Notes: a model not told the origin generated them from the sequence alone. Shown: positions 10,081 through 19,475, counted from the stretch's first letter. The stretch is 24,530 nt of DNA from Alectoria sarmentosa (GCA_009733775.1 WOGZ01000423.1:1-24530); one strand, 5' to 3'. Made by a program: numbers and translations.

Positions 10081-10596
10081 TGTGGATTGGCAATGGGGTA
10101 TGTGCTCTCTGAGTTGAAGCGTTTGCTTGGACAGTATTCTTAGAGCGAGATAGGAGGAAGGAGGTGAGGGTTGTCGAGAAAGATTGGAGAGAGGATTCGT
10201 TGAGGCGGTGTAGGTTTGTGGAAAGTGGAAAGCAGATTGAAAATTGCAAAAGGGCATGCCGAAAGTGAAGCGCGGAGCCCATGCATGCATGCGACTTATT
10301 GATTTTGACCCATGGGGCTGCCACACGGTTCATGCACCTTCCTGAAAGCTAACAAGTCCCTTCTTCAAAACTATTCAGGCGGCTTTTTTGAATACTTAGC
10401 AACTTGAATGCCAAGCCTTTTTGGGCGCTGGTGCCCAATTACCACCCAGGTCGAAAAGAAAGGAAAGAATAGGAGGACAGAAAAAAAAGAGAGAAAAAAA
10501 AGGAACAGCTCAACGGACAACGCATCAACTAAGATGAAGCGGATGAAGCAACCCACAAGGCAAGGCATGACACGTGACGTGATATTGTCTGACAAG
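10081..10596. other. Upstream region of the small secreted-protein gene
   Basis: Contains the likely 5' UTR of the gene at 9610-10080 (-) and then an A/G-rich stretch near 10454-10505 with AAAAAAGAGAGAAAAAAAAG. An ATGCATGCATGC alternation lies at 10281-10292. No supportable gene is present; the open frame 10408-10788 (+) runs into the inverted-repeat element. Confidence 0.5.
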
Positions 10597-10828
10597 TACG
10601 GAGGTCTGCACCAAAAGTCCTGGACGCCAAACCCTGTATATGCCACCTTGAAAGGTCACATACCTGAGCAGAACCCTAAAAGACTTCTCAAAAACACCTT
10701 CAAATGCCCAAATCTAGGGGCGAATCCCCCTAAAACTACGCAATTGGTTTTTCCACGACTCAGAGTCATAGGAGCCTTTTCCAGTTAGAAAACCGTCATG
10801 TCCAGGACTTTTGGTGCAGACCTCCGTA
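10597..10828. mobile_element. TIR element copy 2 (MITE-like, TA-flanked)
   Basis: 232 bp including the flanking TA on each side. The two ends are perfect 27-bp inverted repeats beginning CGGAGGTCTGCACCAAAAGT and continuing CCTGGAC. The roughly 170 bp interior has no long frame and is not visibly similar to copy 1. The perfect ends imply a recent insertion or selection on the ends. The right TA is 3 bp from the stop codon of the neighbouring minus-strand gene. Confidence 0.85.
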
Positions 10829-10831
10829 CAA

Positions 10832-12857
10832 TCACGTAAGTTTTTCATACACTCGCCAGAACAAAGCCATGTTAGCAGCAACTATCAGATCTAGCATCTG
10901 CAGACCTTCAGGCTCGATTATCAATTTACCCAGCTTCGCTTCTTTTCCTCCAAAACCACCACCTGCGTGCTCTTGCCCGAGCGACAAATCTAGGCGCTCT
11001 TCAAATTCCACCTCAGGCGCAACGTATCCGGTGCCGTGCGTATCCTTGGCTTCAAAGGAAGAGGAAGAGTGCCGTCGATGCTGATGCAGGAACAACGAGG
11101 AGCACTTGGCGTCTCTTGGGATTCCAGGCACGATGCTTTTCGAAGCAGGAGATCCGAGTGTCCTTGAGCTTGGTAGATTGAAGCGCAATTCGCTGACCTG
11201 CACTGAATGCATCCCTGGTCCGAAGCTTGGATTCGAAGAGGCATACGAATGCTTGCATCTGAAAGATCGGCCTGCTACGCCTGTAGTGAACTCGCAGACA
11301 CCATCCCAAGGACTTTGTAAGATGTAGCCTTTTTTAGATCCCGAATTTACCTCAAGCAAACCATTTTTAAAAGAGCGGTTTGAGTCAGTAGATTCTGAGC
11401 TCTGGTGGCTGTGTCTCGGAAGGTCGAAGCTTGGCTTTGTTCCCTGGTAAATCAACGTGGAGTCAGTGGATTCAGGTCTGTACCTTTGATACCAACTCAT
11501 TGCGTGTCCAGATACCTGCAAATCGCGTTGAAAATAAAATTTCTCTCCTGCAGCCGTGATGGGCGTGTGGCTGTCACGAGTACCATTCGACTTGTTCGCA
11601 ACAGTGAGTCCTTGTTTGGCAAATGAATTGATGGGATCAATGAATTTTGAGTATCCGTGGGTCAAAATGCGAATAGATATTCCGGGGCTGGATTCGCCAA
11701 ATCCACTGACTGTAGGCTTTGTGCCCTTGCTCGATATTTTTCCCACGTTCCATTGCTCGTTATTATAGCGTCTTATCAATGACAGTGAAGCGGATTGTAG
11801 GTCCTTGGCATTTGAGCCGTCCTTCATTTTCCTATTGACATCATGCCAAACAGAGTACGCAATTGGTTTGCGGCGTAGAAATCTGGAATGACGACCATTT
11901 GCAACAAAGGAATCTTTCAAGCTGGCTGCAAGCGGCCGAGGAGGAACCATAGGGAGGTTGTCTTTACCTCCGGAAAATGGCCTCGGAGGCAACCTCGGAA
12001 GTGTCCCGGCAGGCTGCTCTGACCACCTCCTCAGATCAATATTTTGTCTCTCGGGAACATCATGGAGAGGTGGATTGTCAACAGAAAGGAAGAGTTGATT
12101 CATCGGGCGCGGCCCAAGAAGCTTTCGATCTGGTAGTGGTGGGTTTGCATCCATGCGCCGATGCTCGTCCACGTTGCCCTGGCTAACAGGCTTTCGTCCA
12201 GCTGGCAGATTGCCTGTTGGGCCGCTCGAATAAGTTTGGAAATAGGGATTGACTTCTGGCGGGGGTTGTGGATGATCACCCAAGCCTAGTATCGGGCTTG
12301 ATGGCAGCGGTTTCCTCCGGACACCAACTGCCCTGTTTGGGATTGCAGGCTTTCCACAACCATCATCCTCGTCTGGAAGATCGTCGCAGTCCTCAACGGA
12401 GCTGAGGAGCTCATTGTCCTCTAGCCTGTCTAGATGCATGTAGTAAAGCGAGCTCTGCACATCTTGCGCGGTAACAATCTTCTGTTGGGGCTTCCTAGGG
12501 AGAGTTCCGGAGTCAGCATTACTTCTTCTGAGGCAGAAGCCCGGGCAACGAGACCGTTCGGAAGGGTATCAAAAGCCATTTGCTCCCGGAGCATTCCTTG
12601 CAACTCGAAAGACGCGCGTCATAGGATGGATAGACTCCGAAATGTACATACATGGTAGTGAGGAAAACATCTAGCGTCATTAGCTCCTTGCTATTAGGAT
12701 CGGATAATGAGAAGCAAATACCGTGCGATCCAGGCACACGTGCGATGTAGAGCACAAGCGGCTGTTGCAAGTCGGCTGTGTGTAGGGGCTGGTCCGGTGG
12801 ATTATCTGCAAGATCTATTATTGTTGCTAGCGATCCTGCCTGAATTGGTTTCGCCAT
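10832..12857 (-). CDS. Conserved fungal protein of unknown function, 3 exons
   Basis: Exons in transcript order: 12857-12722, 12670-12652, 12494-10832. They join in frame to 605 aa. The N-terminus MAKPIQAGSLATIIDLADNP leads to LVLYIARVPGSH, then DVFLTTM, then KPQQKIVTAQDVQSSLYYMH; this order fits filamentous-fungal proteins I recall without a named function. The middle (about 60-440) is Pro/Ser-rich and probably disordered, with several PPRP motifs. The C-terminus is distinctive: WDGVCEFTTGVAGRSFRCKH near 448, VSELRFNLPSS near 485, and LSLGQEHAGGGFGGKEAKLG from about 555 leading to LLDLIVAANMALFWR-like sequence just before the stop. Intron 1 (12671-12721) is an ordinary 51-mer. Intron 2 (12495-12651) is introner-like. 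The gene ends against a TIR element and is divergent from the gene at 13684. Confidence 0.78.
12495..12651 (-). mobile_element. Introner-like intron in the 10832-12857 gene
   Basis: 157 nt, phase 2, in sense orientation to its minus-strand host gene. On that strand it begins GTATGTACATTTCGGAGTCT, carries GGAATGCTCCGGGAGCAAAT in the centre, and ends GAAGAAGTAATGCTGACTCC, GGAACTCTCCCTAG. The first, central and last blocks match GH17 introns 6 and 7 about 10 kb away on the other strand. It lies between a 19-nt exon and the large third exon. Confidence 0.9.
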
Positions 12858-13683
12858 GGAAGATGAATGAGGTAAATCCCGAATGGCAGTGAGTGGTTGG
12901 ACATAAGTGAGCGATGACTGTGTCGAGATGTCATGGAGTTGCGACTATTCTCCGGTACCAAGTGAATGTAGATGCCTGAACATGACCTGGCGTAATGCTG
13001 CACCATCTACAGTTGTGGAGTGTTTCTCGCTGATCAACAAGGGTGCAAGAAGGCGACTGAGGAGGCGTGTGATGCATGGTTGAGGGAAATTGTGACAATG
13101 TATTTGGGTGAAAGTGAAGATGGAGATGGAGATGGAGATGGAAGATGGTGATGTGTGTGGACTGTGGTGATGTACGAAACATTGGTTGTGTTGATGCTCA
13201 ATTGCTCAACGAGAGTGAGACGAAAATAGCGACTACTAGAGCAGCACGAGGATCCCTTAGAGACTAGAGTACTCTTGGAGTGCTTGACGCTGGCTAAAGC
13301 GGCGACGCCCGCAGTTGCCAAAACCCGTGCCAACCAACCTCTTGCTTGTGTTTGTTGATCTTGATCGCCCAATCCCAAATGACTCCGCCTCGTCCAAGTC
13401 CGCCTCCAAACTGTGCTTTGTCCGCATTGTGGAGCAAGAGCTGTAGATCGAGCGTGGATGCTATTCATGGCTTCGACAGCAAAGGAAATGCCTCAGCAAA
13501 CTCTACTCTCTATATGAGCAGACGCTACCAGGAATTGGCAATGCGGATTGATTCTCTGCTAATTATCATCATTTCCCATCTACACACTCAAACCATATAA
13601 TGGATACCTAGCGATACTTGAAAGCGTCAAGCACTGTCAAGTCTAAGCAAATTCAAGCAGCACATCTCTCACCAGTGCTCATT
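12858..13683. other. Divergent promoter region
   Basis: Lies between two genes transcribed away from each other. It holds a GATGGA tandem repeat near 13117-13145 and a TCTCTATATGAG segment near 13507. The open frame 13034-13468 (-) is largely a translation of the repeat and shows no motif. The frame of the downstream gene extends up to 13618 only through a TTG. Confidence 0.55.
13115..13145. repeat. (GATGGA)n short tandem repeat
   Basis: About four imperfect GATGGA units (GAAGATGGAGATGGAGATGG...) in the shared upstream region of two divergent genes. Confidence 0.8.
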
Positions 13684-14445
13684 ATGCAAGGCAATTTTCC
13701 ATCAATCAATTACGCTCTCGACAGAGGCTCCCCTGAAGCGAGCTCCAACCCGCCTCCGGCTTCTTATCCGCTTATGAAGAGCTACCAATCCCTGCACCTG
13801 AAGCAAATCTCTTCAAAAGCCCAAATTGTCACCTTTGACCAGCCGCACCCAACCCATCCAACCTACAATATCGAAACAACCAGCACCTCTTTCTTAGGAC
13901 ACAAGCCTGATCTTGCCATCTCTCGCGAGCACAACAAAATCTCCCAGAAAGTTGCACAAGGAAACTTCGAGAAGTACAACCCCGTCTCCAAGATCAAGTA
14001 TCGCGAATCAAACAAGGTAGAAGAGCTTCGACTGGAGAACCACCATACGCAACGCGTCATTGGAACCATTGATGGGATGCCATGGGGTTGGTGGCAGCCG
14101 TCGCAAGTGGACAATCTACTGATAGAAATACTGGCTCCATCGAACGAGCTCATCGCTCGATTTGTCTACTCGAACGATCATATTTTCTCCGACAAGGTCA
14201 TCAAGTTTAGCACCGTGCTTGGGGAGCTCCAGGTCGATGAACAATACGCCAGCAACCAGACCATGCTGGACCAGGTTGTGTGCACGACAGTCACACTGAT
14301 CGAGAGAGAGAAGCGAAGGCAACACAAGTTGAGAGGAGAGGAAGGGACGGCTCCAGTGGCAAGCTTGGAGGCCGGGATTGCCCACGCCGGTGACCTGGAA
14401 GTTGACGGACCTGCTCCTCCGTATGACGACGGAGTCATCCGGTAG
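13684..14445 (+). CDS. Uncharacterised protein, possibly tubby-like/LURP-one-related fold
   Basis: A single exon of 253 aa from ATG 13684 (MQGNFPSINYALDRGSPEAS); the frame upstream opens only with TTG. No signal peptide or membrane segment. Residues about 30-210 alternate short hydrophobic and polar stretches as in a beta-rich domain (YQSLHLKQISSKAQIVTFDQ, PDLAISREHNKISQKVAQGN, GWWQPSQVDNLLIEILAP, ELIARFVYSNDHIFSDK), then VCTTVTLIEREKRRQHKL. This layout resembles fungal proteins with tubby C-terminal-like or LURP-one-like domains, but that is an impression, not a motif match. The tail is Gly/Ala/Asp-rich and probably disordered. Length, codon regularity and the absence of frame breaks support a real gene. 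Confidence 0.68.
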   Translation: MQGNFPSINYALDRGSPEASSNPPPASYPLMKSYQSLHLKQISSKAQIVTFDQPHPTHPTYNIETTSTSFLGHKPDLAISREHNKISQKVAQGNFEKYNPVSKIKYRESNKVEELRLENHHTQRVIGTIDGMPWGWWQPSQVDNLLIEILAPSNELIARFVYSNDHIFSDKVIKFSTVLGELQVDEQYASNQTMLDQVVCTTVTLIEREKRRQHKLRGEEGTAPVASLEAGIAHAGDLEVDGPAPPYDDGVIR

Positions 14446-14822
14446 AGGCGACTGACATGGCTCGACATGGCTCTATTGACGGCCTGGGAGATGGAATCGG
14501 TTGATTCAACCAGTCGATAGTCTTGATATGGATGAGCTTGCGCCTCTTTATGAATAATAGCGAAAGGATGAAATGTGGAACGGCTAGCTCAGGAGATATA
14601 CTCATTGCAATGTACCATTTGCAACACTACACAAGCTGAATTATCAGCTTGTTCGTATCACCGATCGAACGAGTCAGCAGGGAGGTTTTTGAGGCAGACC
14701 TGTACGACGTCTCTTTCAGCCCTATGGAGAAGGTGGTAAACCGTTTCACCACTTGGCACTTGTATTTGATCCCCAATTCCCGTGCCAGAATCTTCAAAAC
14801 CTGTAGAAGCATCATTCCAGCC
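14446..14822. other. Spacer between tandem genes, RSA3 upstream region
   Basis: 377 bp with the 3' end of the 13684 gene and the promoter and 5' UTR of RSA3. The open frame continues upstream of ATG 14823 through an in-frame ATG at 14724 to a TTG at 14649, so an N-terminal extension is possible but does not look like the family. Confidence 0.5.
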
Positions 14823-15254
14823 ATGGTTAGATACACAAGTGTACAAGCAATTCGCGATAATAGCTCACCAAACCTCCAGTCAAAATCCAAGAAATCGAAG
14901 CCAGAGCCCAAGAGCCCCAGTCCAGCGACATCTTCACCCGAAATCGCCGAGTCAGAGGAGTCAAAAAGTCAAGCGGAAACGCTTACAGCAAAGGTAATTT
15001 GGATTTCCCATAGATCATGTCTCGTCAGGAGTGTGAGAATCCTGAATGTATCGCAGTCCTCACCACCGCCCAAAGAGGATTTTGAATCCTACTACCTCAA
15101 ACGGGTCACGGCAGAGTTCGCAGACGACATCGACAGACTGCGGAATGCTCCCGATTTCAACGAGAGATCTGTTCCGGTATTGATTGCGGCGCTGAAAGGG
15201 GGTTCGAAGGGGTTCAGTGAGGATGAGAAGGAGAAGCTGATCAAGGCAAGGTAG
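14823..15254 (+). CDS. RSA3: Ribosome assembly protein 3 (Rsa3 family)
   Basis: Modelled as exons 14823-14993 and 15057-15254 (122 aa). The C-terminal half has the Rsa3 domain: EDFESYYLKRVTAEFADDID, then RLRNAPDFNERSVPVLIAAL and KGFSEDEKEKLI. The N-terminus is Lys/Ser/Pro-rich (KSKKSKPEPKSPSPATSSPE), as is usual. The family acts in assembly of the large ribosomal subunit in the nucleolus. The 63-nt intron 14994-15056 (GTAATT...TCGCAG) is a multiple of three with no stop, so retention would add 21 residues. A second possible intron, 14826-14879 (GTTAGA...CTCCAG), would make the protein start M-SKSKKSK and is also a multiple of three. The domain is certain; the exact N-terminus is not. Confidence 0.83.
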   Translation: MVRYTSVQAIRDNSSPNLQSKSKKSKPEPKSPSPATSSPEIAESEESKSQAETLTAKVIWISHRSCLVRSVRILNVSQSSPPPKEDFESYYLKRVTAEFADDIDRLRNAPDFNERSVPVLIAALKGGSKGFSEDEKEKLIKAR

Positions 15255-16420
15255 AAGCGGGGTGGCGAACTTTGATGTCAAGCGAAATCAATCTCTTCAA
15301 AGATGTCGACTAGCAAAAAGAGTTGTGTAAATTGCAAAGGTTTGACAAAATTAAAAATATAAACGCTGCGTATGGCAGTACGCAGTACTTGAATTTCCAA
15401 AGATTGGTTATCGGAGAATTGGGACATTGGCACGGTCACTTCTGGTAAAAGGCAAGGAGTGAATTCGTTACCACGTTCCCCTCCACGAAAAAATAATTCT
15501 AAAGTAAACTAATACTTAATTCTAAAATTTTCACAAAAAGAATGTTGTGTTGCTTCGGATGATCAAAAAATAAAAACGAAAAACAAAAACAGTGAAGGGG
15601 TAGCTACGGGATCTGTACATTTACTGCGATATTGAGTATGTGGCAGAGGTAAGTTGCCTGAGGAACTAGCAAAGTCGGGACTGGGCTAAAGAACTCGAGC
15701 CTTTTTGCAGACCGGGAACTTTCTACTCGGTACTAGCTTTTCAACAAATATCCTGGGGCTCTAAACTGCTACACTGCTGCTTGTTCTGGCAGTCTGACTT
15801 GTCGTAGCGGTCGATGGCAAGGGTTTCAATGCCTCGATTCGAGTGATTATGACCTCCTATTAGGCTATGTACACAGCAAATCGGCTCTGTCGTTTGTCAG
15901 AGCTTCACGTTCTAAGCTTCTACTCTTTCCGAACACCCCTTTCATGTCATAATGCCTGGAAAGCATTGGAAAACGCCTAGGATCTCGCCACAAGTCTCAA
16001 AATGTCCAGACCGAAGCAGCTCTATCAGAATTGCTCCAACACAATCCCGTATGCACAATTGCCAAGCGAATGCAGTGGCCTCTATGTAGAATGACCCAAA
16101 CCATATTTACCAAAGTAAAGCGGAAAGACGTAGAAGTGAATGTTCTCTAAACATGGAAGCGAGTGTCTGGCTGGCGGATGGATTGTCGTATGAATTGCAG
16201 CGTGGTGGGCGCAGCCCAGTCACTGCGACGGAGAAATTATACAACGAGGAGCCCAGCCGTATTCAAGAAGTAGAGTGTATGTACTCTTTGCAAGGCCTCA
16301 GTCGATTGTGTACGGAAAACAGGCGTCTGATCGCTCGCTCGTTCCATACCGCGTGATCGTTAGCCTTCAACTCGGCGGTATGACGGTACCAAGAGATATC
16401 CTATTACCGGACGCAAGATT
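15255..16420. other. Spacer between convergent RSA3 and AUR1
   Basis: 1.17 kb, A/T-rich at about 15330-15600 with several A-runs suitable for 3' ends. The open frame 16153-16356 (+) has no recognisable motif. No RNA gene or inverted-repeat element was seen. Confidence 0.5.
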
Positions 16421-17448
16421 TCATCGCTGGGCTTCAGTGTCTGAGTGAGAAGCCAGGGTCGCACCTTCCCAGGAGTCGCTCTCGTCGATCGGGCTCCTCA
16501 AATCAGACGACACCGACGATGATGAGCCGGCAGTCCAGTCATCAGTGTCCTCTGTCCCCGAATCGAGGCTTACATAGCCCTTCTCTGCTGGGTCGTCCCC
16601 GACCTCTACGAAATCGTAATCCCAGCGAAGGAACTTATTTGGCTGTTGACGTGGCAGAAACTTGGACTTGACAACGTGGAAAATGACACCAGAGACTAGA
16701 GCAAGTAAGTAAGGGCGTTGGAAAACGGGCGGGTAAACCCACGTAGACTACCCCCCACCAGATCCACGGCGTAATGATGGGAAAGGTACATTGTCGCCCA
16801 CCACAGCCAAAGCGTATACAACGCGAAGAGCGGAGTGAGTCGGGGGAAAACATGGCTCATGAATAGAGCTTCCATCACAGCACTTCCAGCATGTAAAGAA
16901 GGGAAAGCACCGAACACCATGGGTGATCCGGTAAAGCCAGGAGTGTAAAGTGCGATCCCAAACAGCTTATCGATAGCCGCCAATCCTGCTGGCGAACCGT
17001 GTATCGAATAATCTGCAGGCGCGAGTCCATACATGTTCTCATACCAAGGCGGAGAGCATGGGAATGTTAACTGTATCGCCACCCCGATAAGGTTCATCCA
17101 GCCAAAGCTCTTTGCAAACATAGGCACTGTGCCTGGGGCTGCAAAGATGAACATGATTGTTGAGCATACGGCTGGCGCTCCAAAGTGTATTATGCCATAA
17201 GGTAGCCATGCCATGATGCTAAGGAAGGTACTCGTGTGTGCCGAAAGGATGTTGCTCAGATTGGCCCCGTAGAATATGTTCTCGAGCGCTGGGAGAACGC
17301 GGACCCATATTGGAGGACGCCAAGTGCTTGGAATGAACCTTGGAGAGAACAAGTTAGCCTGCTGCTCCAAAGATAAGCTCGTGCTCTGCGCTTCACAACA
17401 GTCCGGGAAGCCGGCGGATCGCTGGACGTGGAAAGGAGCAAAGACATG

Positions 17449-17479
<31 letters not shown>

Positions 17480-17909
17480 CTTACCCGCAAGCATAGAAGA
17501 ATACCAGCCATGACCATATAGCCAGAGAAGGGAGGAGGAACTGGCGAGTGACGGGAAGTATAAGGGCAGTGATTATGAGGGTCGCAAGCGCAGTCTTAAC
17601 CAACGGACCAGGCCATGGTATGATGCATAGTGAGAATATACCGAGTATTATGAGGATAATGTATTGCCCGTCGTAAAACGACCACCGGTGTAGGTGCAGC
17701 GACTCTACAGTGTCGGCAGGTGAGTAGGAGGTGTGAAGGCGGCCGACGGATGTCGACGGCGATTGTCTGCCTCGTACTTTTGAACGCAATCTCCTGCGTA
17801 TACGATGGGGGATTATGGTGGGTATCGAGGGGAGCCATGAGAAGGGTAGGTGGAAGTTGGCGTAGGTCTTGTGGAAGTCATTCCGTGAGAGAAAAGCGGA
17901 CTTCCTCAT
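16421..17909 (-). CDS. AUR1: Inositol phosphorylceramide synthase catalytic subunit (Aur1)
   Basis: Exons in transcript order: 17909-17485, 17338-16743, 16695-16421; 431 aa in frame. The enzyme transfers phosphoinositol from phosphatidylinositol to ceramide in the Golgi; it is essential in yeast and is the target of aureobasidin A. Hydrophobic membrane segments start near residue 82. The lipid-phosphatase-like motifs are GAFPSLHAG (His about 291) and LSHHYAVDLVGG (His about 330, Asp about 334). Their spacing (39 and 4) equals that of the yeast catalytic triad H255, H294 and D298. ALENIFYGANLSNILSAHT and PCSPPWYENMYG are also family-typical. The C-terminus after FLRWDYDFVEVGD is acidic and Ser-rich. 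Intron 1 (17339-17484) starts GTAAGA, runs into a TTC repeat and has branch GCTAAC before CTCCAAG; intron 2 (16696-16742) is 47 nt, GTGGGT...CTCTAG. Confidence 0.95.
17448..17478. repeat. (GAA)n trinucleotide repeat in AUR1 intron 1
   Basis: About ten GAA units on the + strand, read as TTC in the AUR1 pre-mRNA starting within a few bases of the 5' splice site GTAAGA. Trinucleotide tracts of this kind vary in length, so the intron length (146 nt here) probably differs between isolates. Confidence 0.9.
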
Positions 17910-18305
17910 GATCCGGAGGCCTGCCGAAGGAAAGCCGGGGAGGCGGTGGGCCTCTTCCTTTCGCTACAGCGTGATAGGCTTTTTTGTTCTTGTTTTTTTT
18001 GTTTTTTGTTTTTTTTCGCGGAGGAAGAGTAGAGTGGTGAAGTATGAGGGGTGAGAAGGTGGAGAGAGGAGGGAGAGGTTGGAGGGAGTGGGTGGGAGAT
18101 GAGAGGGAATTGAGAGTAAGGTACGGAGGTACTTGTCTGAGCTGAGAAGCAAAGGTTTTTCAATCGCGGAGATTCGGTTCGAAAAAAGCCGAAAACATCA
18201 AGTCGAGGCGAAGGATTTGCGGGGAATGTTCCTGGGGGTCCTTCTTTTGTTCTTTCACTTTGGTTTCATGTCTTTTGTTCTTTTGATCTTGACTCTCTTT
18301 TTGCA

Positions 18306-18405
18306 GAGTGAGTAAAAATGAGAGTGAAAATGAGAATGAAAATGAGAGTGAGAGTGAGAGTGAGAATGAGAGTGAGAATAAGAGTGAGAGTGAGATGAGA
18401 GTGAA
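18306..18405. repeat. Imperfect GAGTGA/GAATGA hexanucleotide repeat
   Basis: About 100 bp of variant 6-mers (GAGTGA, GAATGA, AAATGA, GAGTGA) upstream of AUR1, purine-only on the + strand apart from the T of each unit. Confidence 0.85.
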
Positions 18406-18595
18406 AAAGAGGAAAAATGAAAGATATCATTAATGCAAATTTTATGTCGATTTAAAAAGGAAAAGCAGGCGTTTCATTCAGAGTCAACGAAAATCCTATA
18501 AAGTACGGTAATTCAAAATTTGAGATCAATGCAACCTTCACCCGTTCACCCTCACCCTTCAACCTTCCCGTGACAATTTTGACAATTTTCCAACA

Positions 18596-18652
18596 ATCAT
18601 TATAATCATCATAATCATCATAATCATCATAATCATCATAATAATCATCATT
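18596..18652. repeat. (CATAATCAT)n tandem repeat
   Basis: About six near-identical nine-base units ATAATCATC in the AUR1-ACE2 spacer; on the minus strand one frame reads YDDYDDYDDY, which explains a spurious open frame there. Confidence 0.88.
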
Positions 18653-19475
18653 TTCAATCCATGTCATCCGAATCAATCAATCAATCAATCCTCATCAGCG
18701 TCGAATCCTTCAATAGTCAATCATACGTATTATCTATTCCGCTCTAGGACTGACTCGTGTCTACACGCATTCTCCTCCTATTTGGCCTCGTTGATGCAAA
18801 ATTACGTTTGGGGTTTGCAGCAAAAGAAGTAAGCGAGCCATCATCATGTCTGAGCCTCACCAAACACGCAACTTCAGGCCTACCCATGTCGTGCATCTCT
18901 TGGCAAGTGGGAGTTTCCGACCCCAATGCCAGATACATATTGATAGAAAAAAGCAATCACGCGACCTAGGTACATCACATTACAAACGTCATCTAGGTAT
19001 TGCTAATACGACTACAGTACCACGGAACATGCATCCCTGAGCAAGTAATCTTACGATAAAAAGCCGTGGAGATTACAAAGGTTACAATACGTCCTAGTGA
19101 CATCCTGCTGCAGTTCCACCCCCGATAAAAAGCTACAACCGTGGGCAAACCCTTGCAACGCAATATGCTTTCTGCTTCATCTGCCTCCTATCTACCGCTA
19201 AAGGTACATGATTTGTCTGTCTTGACTGTGAAGCCTGGGACAATTGTGAACAATGCGCTGAGGGAGGGTTTGCCCCATCTCCAGTATGGAAAGATATCAG
19301 TTGAATGTGATCAAACGTCATCCTCTCTACAACAACCTTCTACAAACACAGTCTCATTCTACATCCAGACACTCCCCCATTCCATGTCGCCGTCGAACGC
19401 CAACGCTAAGGTCATGCCGGGCCCGAACATTGTTGCATCAACTAGCGTACAGCGAGACAATGTTGATCTCAAGCT

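Larger units (their letters stand above)
17910..19475. other. AUR1 upstream region and ACE2 3' region
   Basis: 1.57 kb. Nearest AUR1 there is a T-rich run (17980-18016), then a purine-rich stretch (18040-18125), a GAGTGA/GAATGA repeat field and a CATAATCAT repeat. CCTAGGTA-like motifs lie at about 18964 and 18991. The stretch 19141-19479 is open on the + strand for 112 codons but begins with GTG and is antisense to the ACE2 3' region; I do not call it a gene. Confidence 0.5.

Noticed and set aside
12519..12857. A separate 112-aa minus-strand gene
   Set aside because: It is exon 1 of the downstream gene read through both introns; splicing gives a continuous 605-aa protein and explains the late stop.
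16153..16356. Short + strand frame MEASVWLADG... between RSA3 and AUR1
   Set aside because: 67 codons, no motif, and located in the expected 3' flank of convergent genes.
18121..18135. GTACGGAGGTAC as a third end of the TIR element family
   Set aside because: Only the outer ten bases match; the diagnostic CACCAAAAGTCC core is absent and there is no partner end nearby.
18452..18676. Minus-strand frame with repeated YDD residues
   Set aside because: It is a translation of the CATAATCAT tandem repeat with no support as a gene.
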